64,000 bases of DNA, from NCBI GenBank assembly GCA_020055645.1, contig CM034548.1:25408201-25472200 (forward strand). The letters run 5' to 3'. Under the pieces are notes generated by a model. The model did no database searches. It had not been told where the DNA came from and worked only from the letters and a program-made list of their open reading frames with translations. The position numbers were made by a program, and so were the translations under genes. The first letter of the stretch is position 1; the number at the start of each line of letters is the position of its first letter. This document shows, piece by piece, positions 11,156-21,800 of the stretch. This DNA is from Tomocerus qinae. Its lineage: Eukaryota > Arthropoda > Collembola > Entomobryomorpha > Tomoceridae.

Positions 11156-13135
11156 GTGACAAGTAATAAATTATGTTTTTCTTGTCTGCTGACGAATGAC
11201 CACAGGACTGTGGATTGCCCATACAAGAAATTATGTGGAGAAGATGGATGCGACAAGCTTCATCATCTGCTTCTTCATTCAATCTTAACGAAACTAAAAG
11301 AAGAAAAACAAAGTGACAGGTGTTCTCATGTCACTGATTGTGCTGATGTCCCTTTGTGCGTGTTACCAGTGACCTTATCTGGACCAAAGGGAAATCTGCA
11401 GACATTCGCCATGCTAGACAGTGCGTCTACAGTTACTCTCATCGATGTGGATTTGGCTGAAGAGATCGGTCTACAAGGAAAGAAAAATCCCTTAAAAATT
11501 CAGTGGATTGATGCCAAAACTAATTCGGAGCAAGATTCGATGCGAGTGGAATTAAACATACAAGGTAAATTCTGTAAGGATTCATACCAGATTGACAATG
11601 TACAGACAGTACAGAAATTGGCTCTTCCTTTGGAGTATGTCAATGCCAGTAAGATGAAGAGGAAGTGGGATCATCTTCGACGAGTGCCTCTTCCCAATCT
11701 AGAAAATGTGAAGCCCCGAATGTTGATTGGACTCAACAATGGCAAGTTAATTGTGCCACTGCAAGTAATGGAAGGCCCAGGGAATGCTCCAATTGCCGTG
11801 CGTACAAGACTTGGCTGGGCACTCTATGGAAAGTCAAATGACTGCCGTGGTCGTGTAGACGAAGGATTTTTATGTCATATTTATCGAAGCCCAGATGACA
11901 GACTACACCAGCTGGTGAAAGAATCATTTCGTATTGAAGAGCTCGGAGTGAAACTCAACGAGAAAAATCTGATGTCCCAGGAAGAAAAGAGGACTCAAGA
12001 AATTACCGAAAAGACAACCAGAAGAATTGAAGGTGGATGGGAAACGGGCCTACTGTGGAGAGCAGAGGACATTTCTCTTCCCGAAAGTAAAACAATGGCT
12101 TTGAACCGGCTGTACTCTATGGAACGCAAGATGGACAAAAATCCTGTGTTTGCAGCCAGGTATGAAGAGAAAATTCAAGAATATTTAGCCAAAGGATTTG
12201 TGAGGAAACTCTCTGCCGAAGACAGGGACGTGCCAAGTCCGAGAACATGGTATCTGCCGCACTTTGCCGTCTTTAACCCCAACAAGCCGAAGAAATTACG
12301 ACTTGTCTTTGATGCAGCCGCCAAGTCTCGAGGTGTCAGTCTGAATGACAAGCTGCTCAAAGGAATAGATCTACTGAAGCCACTACCGTCTGTGCTCTGC
12401 AAATTCCGTCAAAGAAAATATGGATTTGGAGCAGATATCCGCGACATGTTTCACCGCGTCAAGATTCGGACCGAAGATTTACCGGCGCAGCGTTTTTTCT
12501 GGCGTGGAATGGAACGCAATAAACCACCTGACACCTATGTCATGGACGTGATGATTTTTGGAGCTGTTTCGTCCCCATACTCAGCTCAAGAAGTGAAAAA
12601 TCGTAATGCACTTACGATGGAACCACCCCCTTCGGAGAATGCTCTGCGTGCTATAGTAGATCGCCACTACATGGACGACTACCTTGATAGTTGTAGCACC
12701 AGAGAAGAAGCTCAAGCCCTGATTTTAGAAGTCATAGAAATTCACAGTCGAGGAGGATTCCAAATCTGCAATTGGATTGGGAGCGACCGTGAAATCCTGG
12801 ATGTTATTCCCGAAGAACTGAAAGCACCGGAAAAAGTGATAGTGAACATGGAGGGAGAAAGTGATTCTGGTGAAAGTCCAACGGAAAGAGTTCTTGGCCT
12901 TTACTGGGACCCAGGTCGTGACGTATTCCTGTTCACAACGAAACTGAAGAAAATCGAAGAAGACATAGTGAATGGAAAGAAGCACTCGAATAAGAGAGGC
13001 GCTTTCTTTGGTGATGTCAGTATTCGACCCCTTGGGATTTCTGACACATTTAACAATAAAAGCCAAGATCCTGTTACAGGATGTTTGGAGATCCGAAATC
13101 GGTTGGGACGAGAAGCTAACTTCCCATCCGTATGA
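11156..13135 (+). CDS. pol: BEL/Pao pol fragment: Cys/His-rich linker, protease, reverse transcriptase
   Basis: Second reading frame, offset +1 from gag; meaningful homology runs from about 11111 to about 12990. The start listed is the beginning of an open frame, not a real initiator. It begins with the conserved Cys/His-rich segment ending in an H-H-x-L-L-H motif. The retropepsin-like protease has its catalytic D88 in a D-S-A-S-T context (usually D-x-G-S). The reverse transcriptase follows, with a VFDAAAK motif, F-G-A-V-S-S-P-Y and the YMDD catalytic box at 12668-12679. After about 12990 the translation loses similarity, and the expected continuation appears in the next frame. Confidence 0.9.
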   Translation: MTSNKLCFSCLLTNDHRTVDCPYKKLCGEDGCDKLHHLLLHSILTKLKEEKQSDRCSHVTDCADVPLCVLPVTLSGPKGNLQTFAMLDSASTVTLIDVDLAEEIGLQGKKNPLKIQWIDAKTNSEQDSMRVELNIQGKFCKDSYQIDNVQTVQKLALPLEYVNASKMKRKWDHLRRVPLPNLENVKPRMLIGLNNGKLIVPLQVMEGPGNAPIAVRTRLGWALYGKSNDCRGRVDEGFLCHIYRSPDDRLHQLVKESFRIEELGVKLNEKNLMSQEEKRTQEITEKTTRRIEGGWETGLLWRAEDISLPESKTMALNRLYSMERKMDKNPVFAARYEEKIQEYLAKGFVRKLSAEDRDVPSPRTWYLPHFAVFNPNKPKKLRLVFDAAAKSRGVSLNDKLLKGIDLLKPLPSVLCKFRQRKYGFGADIRDMFHRVKIRTEDLPAQRFFWRGMERNKPPDTYVMDVMIFGAVSSPYSAQEVKNRNALTMEPPPSENALRAIVDRHYMDDYLDSCSTREEAQALILEVIEIHSRGGFQICNWIGSDREILDVIPEELKAPEKVIVNMEGESDSGESPTERVLGLYWDPGRDVFLFTTKLKKIEEDIVNGKKHSNKRGAFFGDVSIRPLGISDTFNNKSQDPVTGCLEIRNRLGREANFPSV

Positions 13136-13214
13136 AAAATGGAAGAGATGGCTCGCGGAGCTTTCAAGAAATCGAAAAGTTCGAGACACCAAGATGTTAC
13201 TTTTCGAAGATTAA
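12972..13214 (+). CDS. pol: BEL/Pao pol fragment: RT thumb/connection segment
   Basis: Third frame, +1 relative to the protease/RT frame. It carries the strongly conserved BEL/Pao block S-L-V-M-S-V-F-D-P-L-G-F-L and the following I-K-A-K segment, which normally follow directly after the RT palm. Homology starts near 12990 and ends near 13185, where RNase H-type sequence resumes one frame further on. The open frame is short and has no initiator of its own. Confidence 0.85.
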   Translation: MERSTRIREALSLVMSVFDPLGFLTHLTIKAKILLQDVWRSEIGWDEKLTSHPYEKWKRWLAELSRNRKVRDTKMLLFED

Positions 13215-13779
13215 CAATTCTACAGCAATTTCTCTGCACGTCTTTTGTGACGCCAGCGAACAGGCATTTGCTGCTGTAGCCTACCTTCGTATGGAGAACG
13301 ATGACGAAACGAAAACTGCATTTGTGATGGCGAAGTCCAGAGTGGCTCCGCTGAGGCCTGAGTCGATTCCGAGACTCGAACTGCAAGCCGCCTTATTAGG
13401 ATCACGAATGGCCAAGACGATTCGGGACTACCATGAAATCCCAATCAATGAAACCCATTACTGGACAGACTCGAAGACGGTGTTGTGCTGGCTGCGGTCT
13501 GATGGACGTCGTTACAAGCCATTTGTAGCCCACCGCATCGGAGAAATCCTCGAGGAGACTGACGTGAAGAATTGGCACTGGGTGCCAACTAAAGAAAATG
13601 TAGCGGACGAGGCTACGAGAGATAGCAGCCCGTCAGACATTAAACCAGGAAGCCGCTGGTTAGTGGGACCGTCCTTCATTCGAGAGTCCCCTGAAAATTG
13701 GCCGAAAGAAGTGACCACAGAAAAACTGAGACAGGATGTGAATGAGCTGGACCTGGAGATGAAACAAATCTGGTATTGA
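13132..13779 (+). CDS. pol: BEL/Pao pol fragment: RNase H domain
   Basis: Fourth frame, again +1. From about 13185 it carries the RNase H-like domain that degrades the RNA strand of the RNA-DNA hybrid. The active-site acids are D in F-C-D-A-S at 13249-13251, E in R-L-E-L-Q at 13378-13380 and D in W-T-D-S-K at 13468-13470. The W-V-P-T-K-E-N-x-A-D motif follows. The frame closes at 13779, after which the pol sequence continues in another frame. Confidence 0.87.
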   Translation: MKNGRDGSRSFQEIEKFETPRCYFSKINNSTAISLHVFCDASEQAFAAVAYLRMENDDETKTAFVMAKSRVAPLRPESIPRLELQAALLGSRMAKTIRDYHEIPINETHYWTDSKTVLCWLRSDGRRYKPFVAHRIGEILEETDVKNWHWVPTKENVADEATRDSSPSDIKPGSRWLVGPSFIRESPENWPKEVTTEKLRQDVNELDLEMKQIWY

Positions 13780-15353
13780 GCATCACATTTGCTCAGGAGG
13801 GACTACCGGATGTACGAAAATTTCTGTGGCTCACCCTCATCAGAATTACTGCGTGGATGCTGCGTTTTATCGGAAAATTGCGTAAGCAAAATAAGGAACA
13901 GGGAGAACTTTCAGTTCAGGAGATGAAGGATGCTGAAATTATCTGGCTGAAACGTGTACAAGAAGAAAGCTTTCCTGAGGAGATTGCTGCCCTACGAAAA
14001 GGAAAAATATTACCGAATGCAAGCCGGTTGAAACGACTTGTACCAAGACTAAGTGAACAGGATCTGTTGGTGCTGCGTGGAAGAATTGATGAAGCTGCAT
14101 TTACTGGAGCCCCAACACACCAACCAATTATTCTTGATCCGAAGAATTTTTACACTAAGCTGCTCCTGCAGCACATTCATAGTAAAGCTGGACACCATGG
14201 AACAGAACGAGTACTCAACGAAGTTCGTCAGAAATTTTGGATTCTTGATGCTCGTGCTGCCCTGAAACGAACTTTGAAGAATTGTCAACAATGCAAAGTG
14301 AGGAAAACCTTACCTGGAGAAGCTGAGATGGGAATGCTGCCGCACTTTCGTGTCAATCCTCAGCCTCGTCCATTTTATTACACTGGATTGGATTATTTCG
14401 GCCCTTATGACGTCACCATAGGGCGAAGACATGAAAAAAGATACGGTGCCTTATTCACGTGTCTTACTACCCGTGCAGTGCACCTAGAGCTGGCTGGAAG
14501 TCTTTCGACAGATTCCTGCATCATGGCCCTACGTCGCTTCATGGCAAGAAGAGGAGCCCCTAAGGAGATTTGGTCGGACAATGGGACCAACTTTCATGGA
14601 GCCAGCAACGAACTGCGGAAGGCAGTGAAAGATCTTGACCAAGGAAAACTGAAAACGGAACTAGCCGTGAAGGATGTGGAGTGGAGGTTCATACCCCCCT
14701 CCTCCCCAGCAATGGGGGGAGCCTGGGAGCGCCTAGTTGGATCTGTCAAGCAAGCATTGAATGCTGTTTTGACGTCACGCTCCCCAAAAGAAGAAGTACT
14801 GCAGACCCTATTAGCAGAAGCTGAATATACCGTCAACAACAGACCCCTGACTCATGTGTCAGATGACCCTGAAGATATGGAAACCCTAACCCCCAATCAT
14901 TTCCTGTTGGGAGGACCCAGTCAAGTAAAAATTACTGGAGAATTTACCGATCATGACTTGTACTCACGAAAACAATGGAGGATTTCCCAGAAGATGGCTG
15001 ACATGTTTTGGCAGCGCTGGGTTAAGGAGTACCTGCCGACTTTGACTAGAAGAACCAAGGATTGCGGACCGCAAAGAATGGTAAAAGTGGGAGACCTCGT
15101 TTTTATCGCGGACGGCGATTTGAAGAGAAATTTCTGGCCGAGAGGAATAGTGGAGAAAGTCTTCCCCGGAAAAGATGGAGTCGTTCGCGTAGTGGAGGTT
15201 CGTACTAACGTTGGAACTTTTCGCCGTTCAGTGGTGAAAATCTGCGTCATCGACGTGGACGGAGGAGTTGATGTCCCCTCGGAGCATCAACTGGGGGAAG
15301 TATGTGGTCGACGGCGCAAGGAGAAAGAGAAGCACGCGGCTATGAATGTTTGA
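13776..15353 (+). CDS. pol: BEL/Pao pol fragment: integrase and C-terminal domain
   Basis: Last pol frame, -1 (or +2) relative to the RNase H frame; the nominal TTG start is only the frame edge. It holds the HHCC zinc finger (H-x-G-H-H then C-x2-C), which handles LTR ends. The catalytic D-D-E core has D at 14391, D at 14577 (S-D-N-G-T-N-F) and E at 14727 (G-A-W-E-R), i.e. D-61-D-49-E spacing. A DUF5641-type C-terminal domain spans about 14900-15250. The frame runs into the 3' LTR, so the last 17 sense codons are encoded by LTR sequence. Each key residue is present, so the integrase segment itself looks intact. Confidence 0.92.
   Translation: MSITFAQEGLPDVRKFLWLTLIRITAWMLRFIGKLRKQNKEQGELSVQEMKDAEIIWLKRVQEESFPEEIAALRKGKILPNASRLKRLVPRLSEQDLLVLRGRIDEAAFTGAPTHQPIILDPKNFYTKLLLQHIHSKAGHHGTERVLNEVRQKFWILDARAALKRTLKNCQQCKVRKTLPGEAEMGMLPHFRVNPQPRPFYYTGLDYFGPYDVTIGRRHEKRYGALFTCLTTRAVHLELAGSLSTDSCIMALRRFMARRGAPKEIWSDNGTNFHGASNELRKAVKDLDQGKLKTELAVKDVEWRFIPPSSPAMGGAWERLVGSVKQALNAVLTSRSPKEEVLQTLLAEAEYTVNNRPLTHVSDDPEDMETLTPNHFLLGGPSQVKITGEFTDHDLYSRKQWRISQKMADMFWQRWVKEYLPTLTRRTKDCGPQRMVKVGDLVFIADGDLKRNFWPRGIVEKVFPGKDGVVRVVEVRTNVGTFRRSVVKICVIDVDGGVDVPSEHQLGEVCGRRRKEKEKHAAMNV
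15291..15302 (+). promoter_or_regulatory. polypurine tract of the retrotransposon
   Basis: A GGGGGAAG run (15293-15300) two bases before the 3' LTR is the expected plus-strand primer site. It lies inside the integrase reading frame. Confidence 0.65.
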
Positions 15354-15809
15354 ATTTGGATTTGGACGAATGGTGAGTGAGTGTTAGCCGTTAGGATTTA
15401 GGAGCTGACGCTCACAGGAGTGGAGTGGAATTCGATTGTGTGTGGCATTGCTGATTAGACGTACGATTTTATTTCTCTGTCGCGAGAAATGAAAATTTTG
15501 TAAAATTGTATTTTTGAATTAAATAAAGTGTGTCTGTTTTGTGTGCAAGTAAATAGTATATCGACAAATACTTCTCTTGCATTAAAACACATTTTCAGTC
15601 ATATTTTAGGCCAGTTTACACCCTAGATAGTTCACACGACAAGTGACAGTAGGGCATACACATCAGAACAGAAAAATCCAGTCTATGACAAAGATTGGTT
15701 GGTCCTTCGTAGCTAATTAATAGAAAGTGACGAAACCGAAGTTCAGTTTTACAGACGAGTAAAATTGCGCTATTGCGGTCGAAGAGCAACGATAGATTCG
15801 GCCGCAACA
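15303..15809 (+). repeat. BEL/Pao 3' LTR (507 bp)
   Basis: Same length and sequence as the 5' LTR except T at 15472. It carries the pol stop codon (15351-15353) and an AATAAA at 15522-15527. It is followed directly by the CTTTA duplication. Confidence 0.96.
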
Positions 15810-15814
15810 CTTTA
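15810..15814. repeat. target site duplication CTTTA (right)
   Basis: Partner of 9146-9150. Confidence 0.93.
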
Positions 15815-18800
15815 TTTGCATAAACTGGTGTGTATTTGAATACTATTATTGTCCTAAACATACTCTAAATAGGTACTACCCTTTTCTACATTTTAACCAA
15901 AAACATTCAATGGAGATTAATCTTTTCTCGTTTTCTAAACGCTCCTGAGAAGAGCGGATTACAATTTATATTTTGCGGTCACACAAAGTAGGGAATTTAA
16001 CAATTTCTATTTTCTTTTCTAAAATAGGAGAAAGCAAGGAGGGAAATTTTGACATTAAGAAAGCTTAGGCTTTTATTACAGATTGTGGAGGTTACAAGTG
16101 AAAGCTCTCATAGAGGAAGAATCTCTAATAAATTTCACACCCTAGAGCGTAATAAATTGCAATATCCCTACACCTTTGTCTATCTCTCTCGAGTCTCAGG
16201 CTGACTGTAATTGGGAGAAGCGCTGTGTGCATTCCAGTGAATTTCTTTTTTCTCAGTGGGATATAATTTATGAACATCTACCTCATTCTATGTTGATGTT
16301 AAATATTTGCTGCCATATATTACAAAGGTCGTATATAATTTAGGTAGGTAGGTCACCATCAGTATAAATCAAAAATATAGAAATCATAATGTATACCAAT
16401 AAATTGGTCTCTCAAGTATTTATTGCCTGCCTATTCATAAACTGTGTGTTCCATTTTTAACTTTTGGGTAAATGTGGGATATATTCTCCATAGAATGAAT
16501 TTTCCTTGTCCCAAGCTGTAAAAGAATTTCTTCTATTGCTGGCAATTCTATTCTTGCTGACAAATTGGAATGGACACAGGAAAGTGTAATATTTTATGTG
16601 AATACATTCCAAGTGAATCTATTCGGTAAAGGTTAGTGCAGTGATACTGAACTTAACACTTTCATGGCTAGAGATACGCACACAAGTTAACTTTTGTATA
16701 TATGTACAATAATAACAATGAAGTGGCTTTAGCTAGTATTTTACTACGTAGTATCTTTTTACATACGAGAAGAAACTTAGACTAGTGATCAAGTAGATAT
16801 ATAATAAAATTATGGAGTCTATTTTTTACCTTTGTCTAGTGAAAGTGTTAACTTTCCTTTAAAGGTTTTCGCTTCATGCGATGAAGACAGGTGTTACCTA
16901 ATTTTCTCAAGTTTCTCCGTGATCGCCCATCAAGGGAGAAGCAATTCCAGTCTCAATCTACAATTTAATTTCCTATCAGGTATAATCACGTAAACTTAAC
17001 GGGGAAATCTGAGTGAGGAAGAAGACTATATGTGAATCTACAAATCCATCTCTACGGGGTTAGAAAAGTTTTGAAAAGATGCTTTCACTTACGAAAGTTG
17101 TATGGTAGCAGTTGGTTTAGGAAAAAGAATATCCGTTCCTTGAAATATTGGTTTTGGCCCAACCCTTTTTCAATTGAATGTACTAGTGAAGAGAGTTCCA
17201 TTTATTTTATCAACATTGCCATATAGCAATAGACGTCACACCTACTGTTCCTTGGAAATCGGAAATGGTCTTGCAAATAGCTAGTACTTATCGCTAGCTA
17301 ACGATCATACCTCAAGCAAAACATCTGAAAGCCTTATGGCCGGAATACGTAGGAATCCTAACAATAGCGTTATAAATATGATAAGGCAAAAACATGAGAT
17401 AGTTGCCTGAGAAAACTGTTGTTCTTAGGTTTCTTTTGAATGTGGGATCCAAAGTGGAGATTGGAAAGAGTAGCACTGAGAAAGCAGTGCATTAGCACTT
17501 TAAGTTATCCTCGAGGAACGGATACGGGAATGACAAAGTGATTTCACTGCCTGACTGAATCAACTTTATCTCTGCTCTCCATTTCCACTTCTTCAGTAGG
17601 TTAGGAAGTGAATTGAACAAGTGCCTTACTGCATATTACTTATGGTCAATGACGGTGCTCCTTGTCAGTTTGTATTTCCCAATAAATTCACCCTCGACTT
17701 CACTTCATGAATGAAAATTTATATTAGCCTTATACATGCTACCGTTTGTAATAGAATTCAGTTTCTTTTAAAACAAACCAACTTCGTTTAAGCCACAACC
17801 TTTCAAATTGTTATGAAGTAGTATGTATTAAATTAAGCCTGTATGTTTTAAAACGGACGGCGTTTATTAAACCAACCATTATTTACCGAAGAAATGCCAC
17901 TACTAAAGTTTTACTTAAAAAATGGACCGTAACATAGTAGTAAATGTCATTCTTGTTCAAATAATCATAAAATTAAATTACACGTTTATATGTATTCAAA
18001 TAAAGATTAGAATTGTCCTGCTCATCTATTATTACTATTATTGTTGTTATTTCAATACTATCCGTATAATATGTAATTTCACATTACTGTGTTATTTCCC
18101 TTTTGTGCACCATTATGATAATAAGGTAGAGTTATGTAGGTATTGCAATATATATTAATGAAGTCACAAAGCCATGCCATTTTAACTAAATGGGTTTTGT
18201 TTTTAGTTGTGTAGTTCGGTTTAAAGAGCACTAGTTTAGTTTAATGCAAACCGGTTATTGAGTTTTTAGATACAAACGGTAACATATAAATGTTGTTGAG
18301 TTAAGAAGAGTATAAAGAAGAGTTGAAAACTTTTGTAAAGAAAAATTCAGATTTCTTTCTCGTTTGTTTTTATAAATGCGAAGTTTTAGAAGCTTGCAGG
18401 TATATTAGACGTATATTAGATCTGGTGAGACGCACACAGTAGAAGTAATGCTTACTAACTGAGTAGTTGAGAGGAAATGTATGTAGCGCTTCCTAAAGCT
18501 TTTTCACTTGTTTTAGTAAGAATAAGAGAGTAGTGTCTCCTGTCCCATAGCGACTGTTTTCTCCTTTTTTCACTGCCGTCCTCGGTGCCTACTTTAAGTA
18601 CGAAGTTAGTAGAAGGGAAGATGAAAGAGTGACTCTGAAGAGAATAAAGGTTGAAACTGAAAGTCGGTTATCAGCTCAATGTTCCCAGACTAAAGAAATG
18701 ACTCGCACTCTGTACCTCATGCATATAGAGAAGACTGATCTTTTCTCCCGATTGCGTCTGATTTCCATCTAGAATATAATTCCCCAATGGGATAGTTGCG

Positions 18801-21800
18801 AAGAGTGTATGCACACACTTCGGATAAGAAACTGCAGGGCGAGATCCTAATGAATTCTACATTCAGTTTGCTTGTCTCTTTTTCCCCGGCTGTGCCTACT
18901 GTCTGACTAGTATCCTGGGCGGAGCAAACCTTAGAATCTTCTAAAGAATTGATTGACTGGGTAGATAACATGTGAAAAATCAACGCTACATTTATTTTCA
19001 CTAAGGAGGTTGACATACTGGGCGTGTGTTCCAGTCCTACTATACGCAAAAAATACCTTTAGCATGTCAAGTTTTTTTCCTAATAAATAGACCACTATAT
19101 TTTCTACTTGCCTCCATCTAAAGCTGATTTATAAGATCCTAGTCTTTAATTTCCGCCTCAAGATCCTTTCATTTTTTAACTCAGACCTCCACATTTCAAG
19201 CTTTTAGTATTTCTCATTTGAAATTCAAATTCTCTTTTAGAATGAGAATATTGAGCTAATAGTGTCATGACTCTGTTTCATTTGGTGAGCATGAAAGAGA
19301 TGAGAAAAATAGAATGCACCTTTCAGTTCTCCCCAATTTACTCACGATTCTACAACTATAATGTAATTCTAGATATTGTAGCTGCTATTTCAATTTTATA
19401 TAGATTTTTCAATATGTCCGGCCATTAGTTCAAGTATAATGGATAGTAAACACTTACAAATACGATCCTGACGATATCACAAAGGATTTCTGTAGTTCCA
19501 CTATCACGACATATAGATGACCATGCGAGATATCGAAATCTTCATAAATCCATACAGCAATTAATAATTTTGAGAAAAGCGGAAGAGTGGAGGAGAGCAC
19601 TTGTGTTGTAGAGTTTCCTGTTCAATTAAAAGTCAAAAGGGGAAGAATAAGGTTAAGTCTTTTTAGGGAGAACACTCGTTTAGTAATGAAGATGCGAGGA
19701 CAGAGACTTTGTCTGTGCAGTCACATCGTAAAACAAGGTTGTTAGTTATTTCCCACAGATACTTTCACCAGGTTGAGAGCATAATGGATGAAAAGTCAGG
19801 ATTTGTTACTAAATGGAATGTTGAGAGAGTGGATCCGTCTTGGTTGGGATGAGTAGTAGGTCGAAGTGAGACTTTGTTCACTGTACATTCTAATGTAATG
19901 CGTGTCGAATGCACAGAACGTTAAAAGTAAATTGCTTCAGCCCACCTACACGATCACCCTTCCCATCTTCTTGGGCAAACAAGGTACCAGCCTCGACTCA
20001 CTCACATAGCTCTACTACAAAAAGAAAGTTCCTAATACATTTCCGTACTTTTTCTACACTCGGAGATGGTAACAGTCAGTTCTCGAGTGAGCATCAGCTC
20101 TGTGCTTTTCGTGGACACTTTGACTCTTGATACGTATAGTACTTGTTCAACTCCCTTCTTCTCAAGACTCGTTTTCCTTCGAATTACAATTGTAGTGTGG
20201 ATTGCTTTGCTTCCTTCACCAAGGTTAGCTTTCCTTTCTTCTGGTTTCCGTTTTGTTCCCCACTTTCTCCCATGTACGAAGGTATCAAATGAATGCACAG
20301 AATCTCTTCTGTCTCCACGAACCACTCCACTGAAATCTACACTGGCTTATGCGCCGTGTATTCCTGTCTTTAATCCTCATGCTCTGTGTGTCTTTTTAGT
20401 GCTATATGTATGTTTGCTGTTCTCTGTTCCTCCTAAACTACTGATAAGCGTTAACACATCTAATATACATGATATCATTATTAGTATGAAATAGCCACAC
20501 GCAACATGGATAATCATGTGAAGCTAAGACAACTTTCATAATCTTCTCATTTTAAGGTCTTGTCACCTGCCACCGCAAGACGTTTACTATATAACTGCTA
20601 TGCTTTTACCACCATATCAAAAGTACATGCACACACGTTTTGTATCAATGAGATCTTTCATTTACAGATTCTAGCACTCCCACTCACTATTCAAAGCTAA
20701 ACTCCCAGGTCGTCTCACACCAAACAGACTTGGCACTGTTCTTCATTTATACAGATACATTTTATATGTAATACACATTCGCTACTCTCTTCTCATTATA
20801 TAACTCTTGACAAGTAAAGCACGTCACATTTTTTTAATCGGAACATTAGCATTCATAATATTGAGACTGGGGAAACAAGCCAGATAGTATTAAACACATG
20901 TACAATTTTAATTTTTTTACAAAAATTAAAAAGTAATAGATGAAAATGATTTTTTATATTAAAAAAGTTTCACGAGATAACTTATTTTGTGTGGGTGAAG
21001 CAACGGGAGAGATGTTGAAGTGGAAGATTGTATAAATAAACAAAAAGAAACCAATGTAGATTAATTTTTTTAAATAAATCAGCTCTGAAACTTGTTCGGC
21101 ACCTTTCTTGACTCATATCCGCTTCTGTAAATATATTTCTCCTAGGAGAGACCTGGTTCCATCAAATGCCATTCAATACATGAATGAGATGGTTGGTATT
21201 TCATTTGGCAAGTTGTATTTCTTGCGTTATGGGAAACAGATCTTGGATGTTAAAAATGTTTTTCACACCTTACAGAAAGACAGACACAGACAGTAATGGC
21301 ATGTACATGTTATTATCCAGGATTATGCCTCCCTACAACAGGTATTTATTATAGTACGTGCGTGCATCGTCTGCCAATATGTCTATCATAGACGATAGCC
21401 AATCGTGACGTGAGTGTTAACATTACTTAGAAAAATGTAATGTAGAGCAGCATCGTATTGTGATGATTCTCAGTACTCGTTAGTGCACACAAAGTTAGTT
21501 TTTTAAAAGTAGTCGAAATGAGAATTTGTAGTAGGGATTTCTCTGAACCACTTAGAAACCTTTCAAAATAGATAACACAAAAAACGATGTGAGTAGATAG
21601 CAATTAATTTCTCTCCTTAGGTACATACTACGGTTAACCTGCGACCTTTAAAAAGAAAATCTCTTAAAATTATGAACTTAAAGTGGAATTTATTATAATG
21701 CTAATTCCTTCCCCGTATTAATTGCCAAATTAATGTCACATAATTGTTCATGAATAAATAAAGTGTAAATCTTCAAAAGTCTCCACGGTCCATAACTTTC

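Larger units (their letters stand above)
9151..15809 (+). mobile_element. BEL/Pao LTR retrotransposon, full length (6,659 bp)
   Basis: Complete element with 5' LTR 9151-9657, internal region 9658-15302, 3' LTR 15303-15809, and CTTTA duplications on both sides. Domain order is gag (DUF1759 type), zinc-knuckle region, aspartic protease, reverse transcriptase with YMDD, RNase H, integrase with zinc finger and D-D-E core, then a DUF5641-type C-terminal domain. This order and these domains are diagnostic of BEL/Pao. No envelope-like frame is present. The LTRs differ at one position in 507 (C at 9320, T at 15472), so insertion is recent. Despite this, the coding part changes reading frame four times (near 11110, 12990, 13185 and 13770), so as assembled this copy cannot make one continuous polyprotein. 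Confidence 0.97.

Noticed and set aside
20066..20494. 142-codon open frame, plus strand, overlapping open frames on both strands
   Set aside because: Hydrophobic, low-information translation with no motif or splice context. Locally higher GC alone explains the lack of stops.
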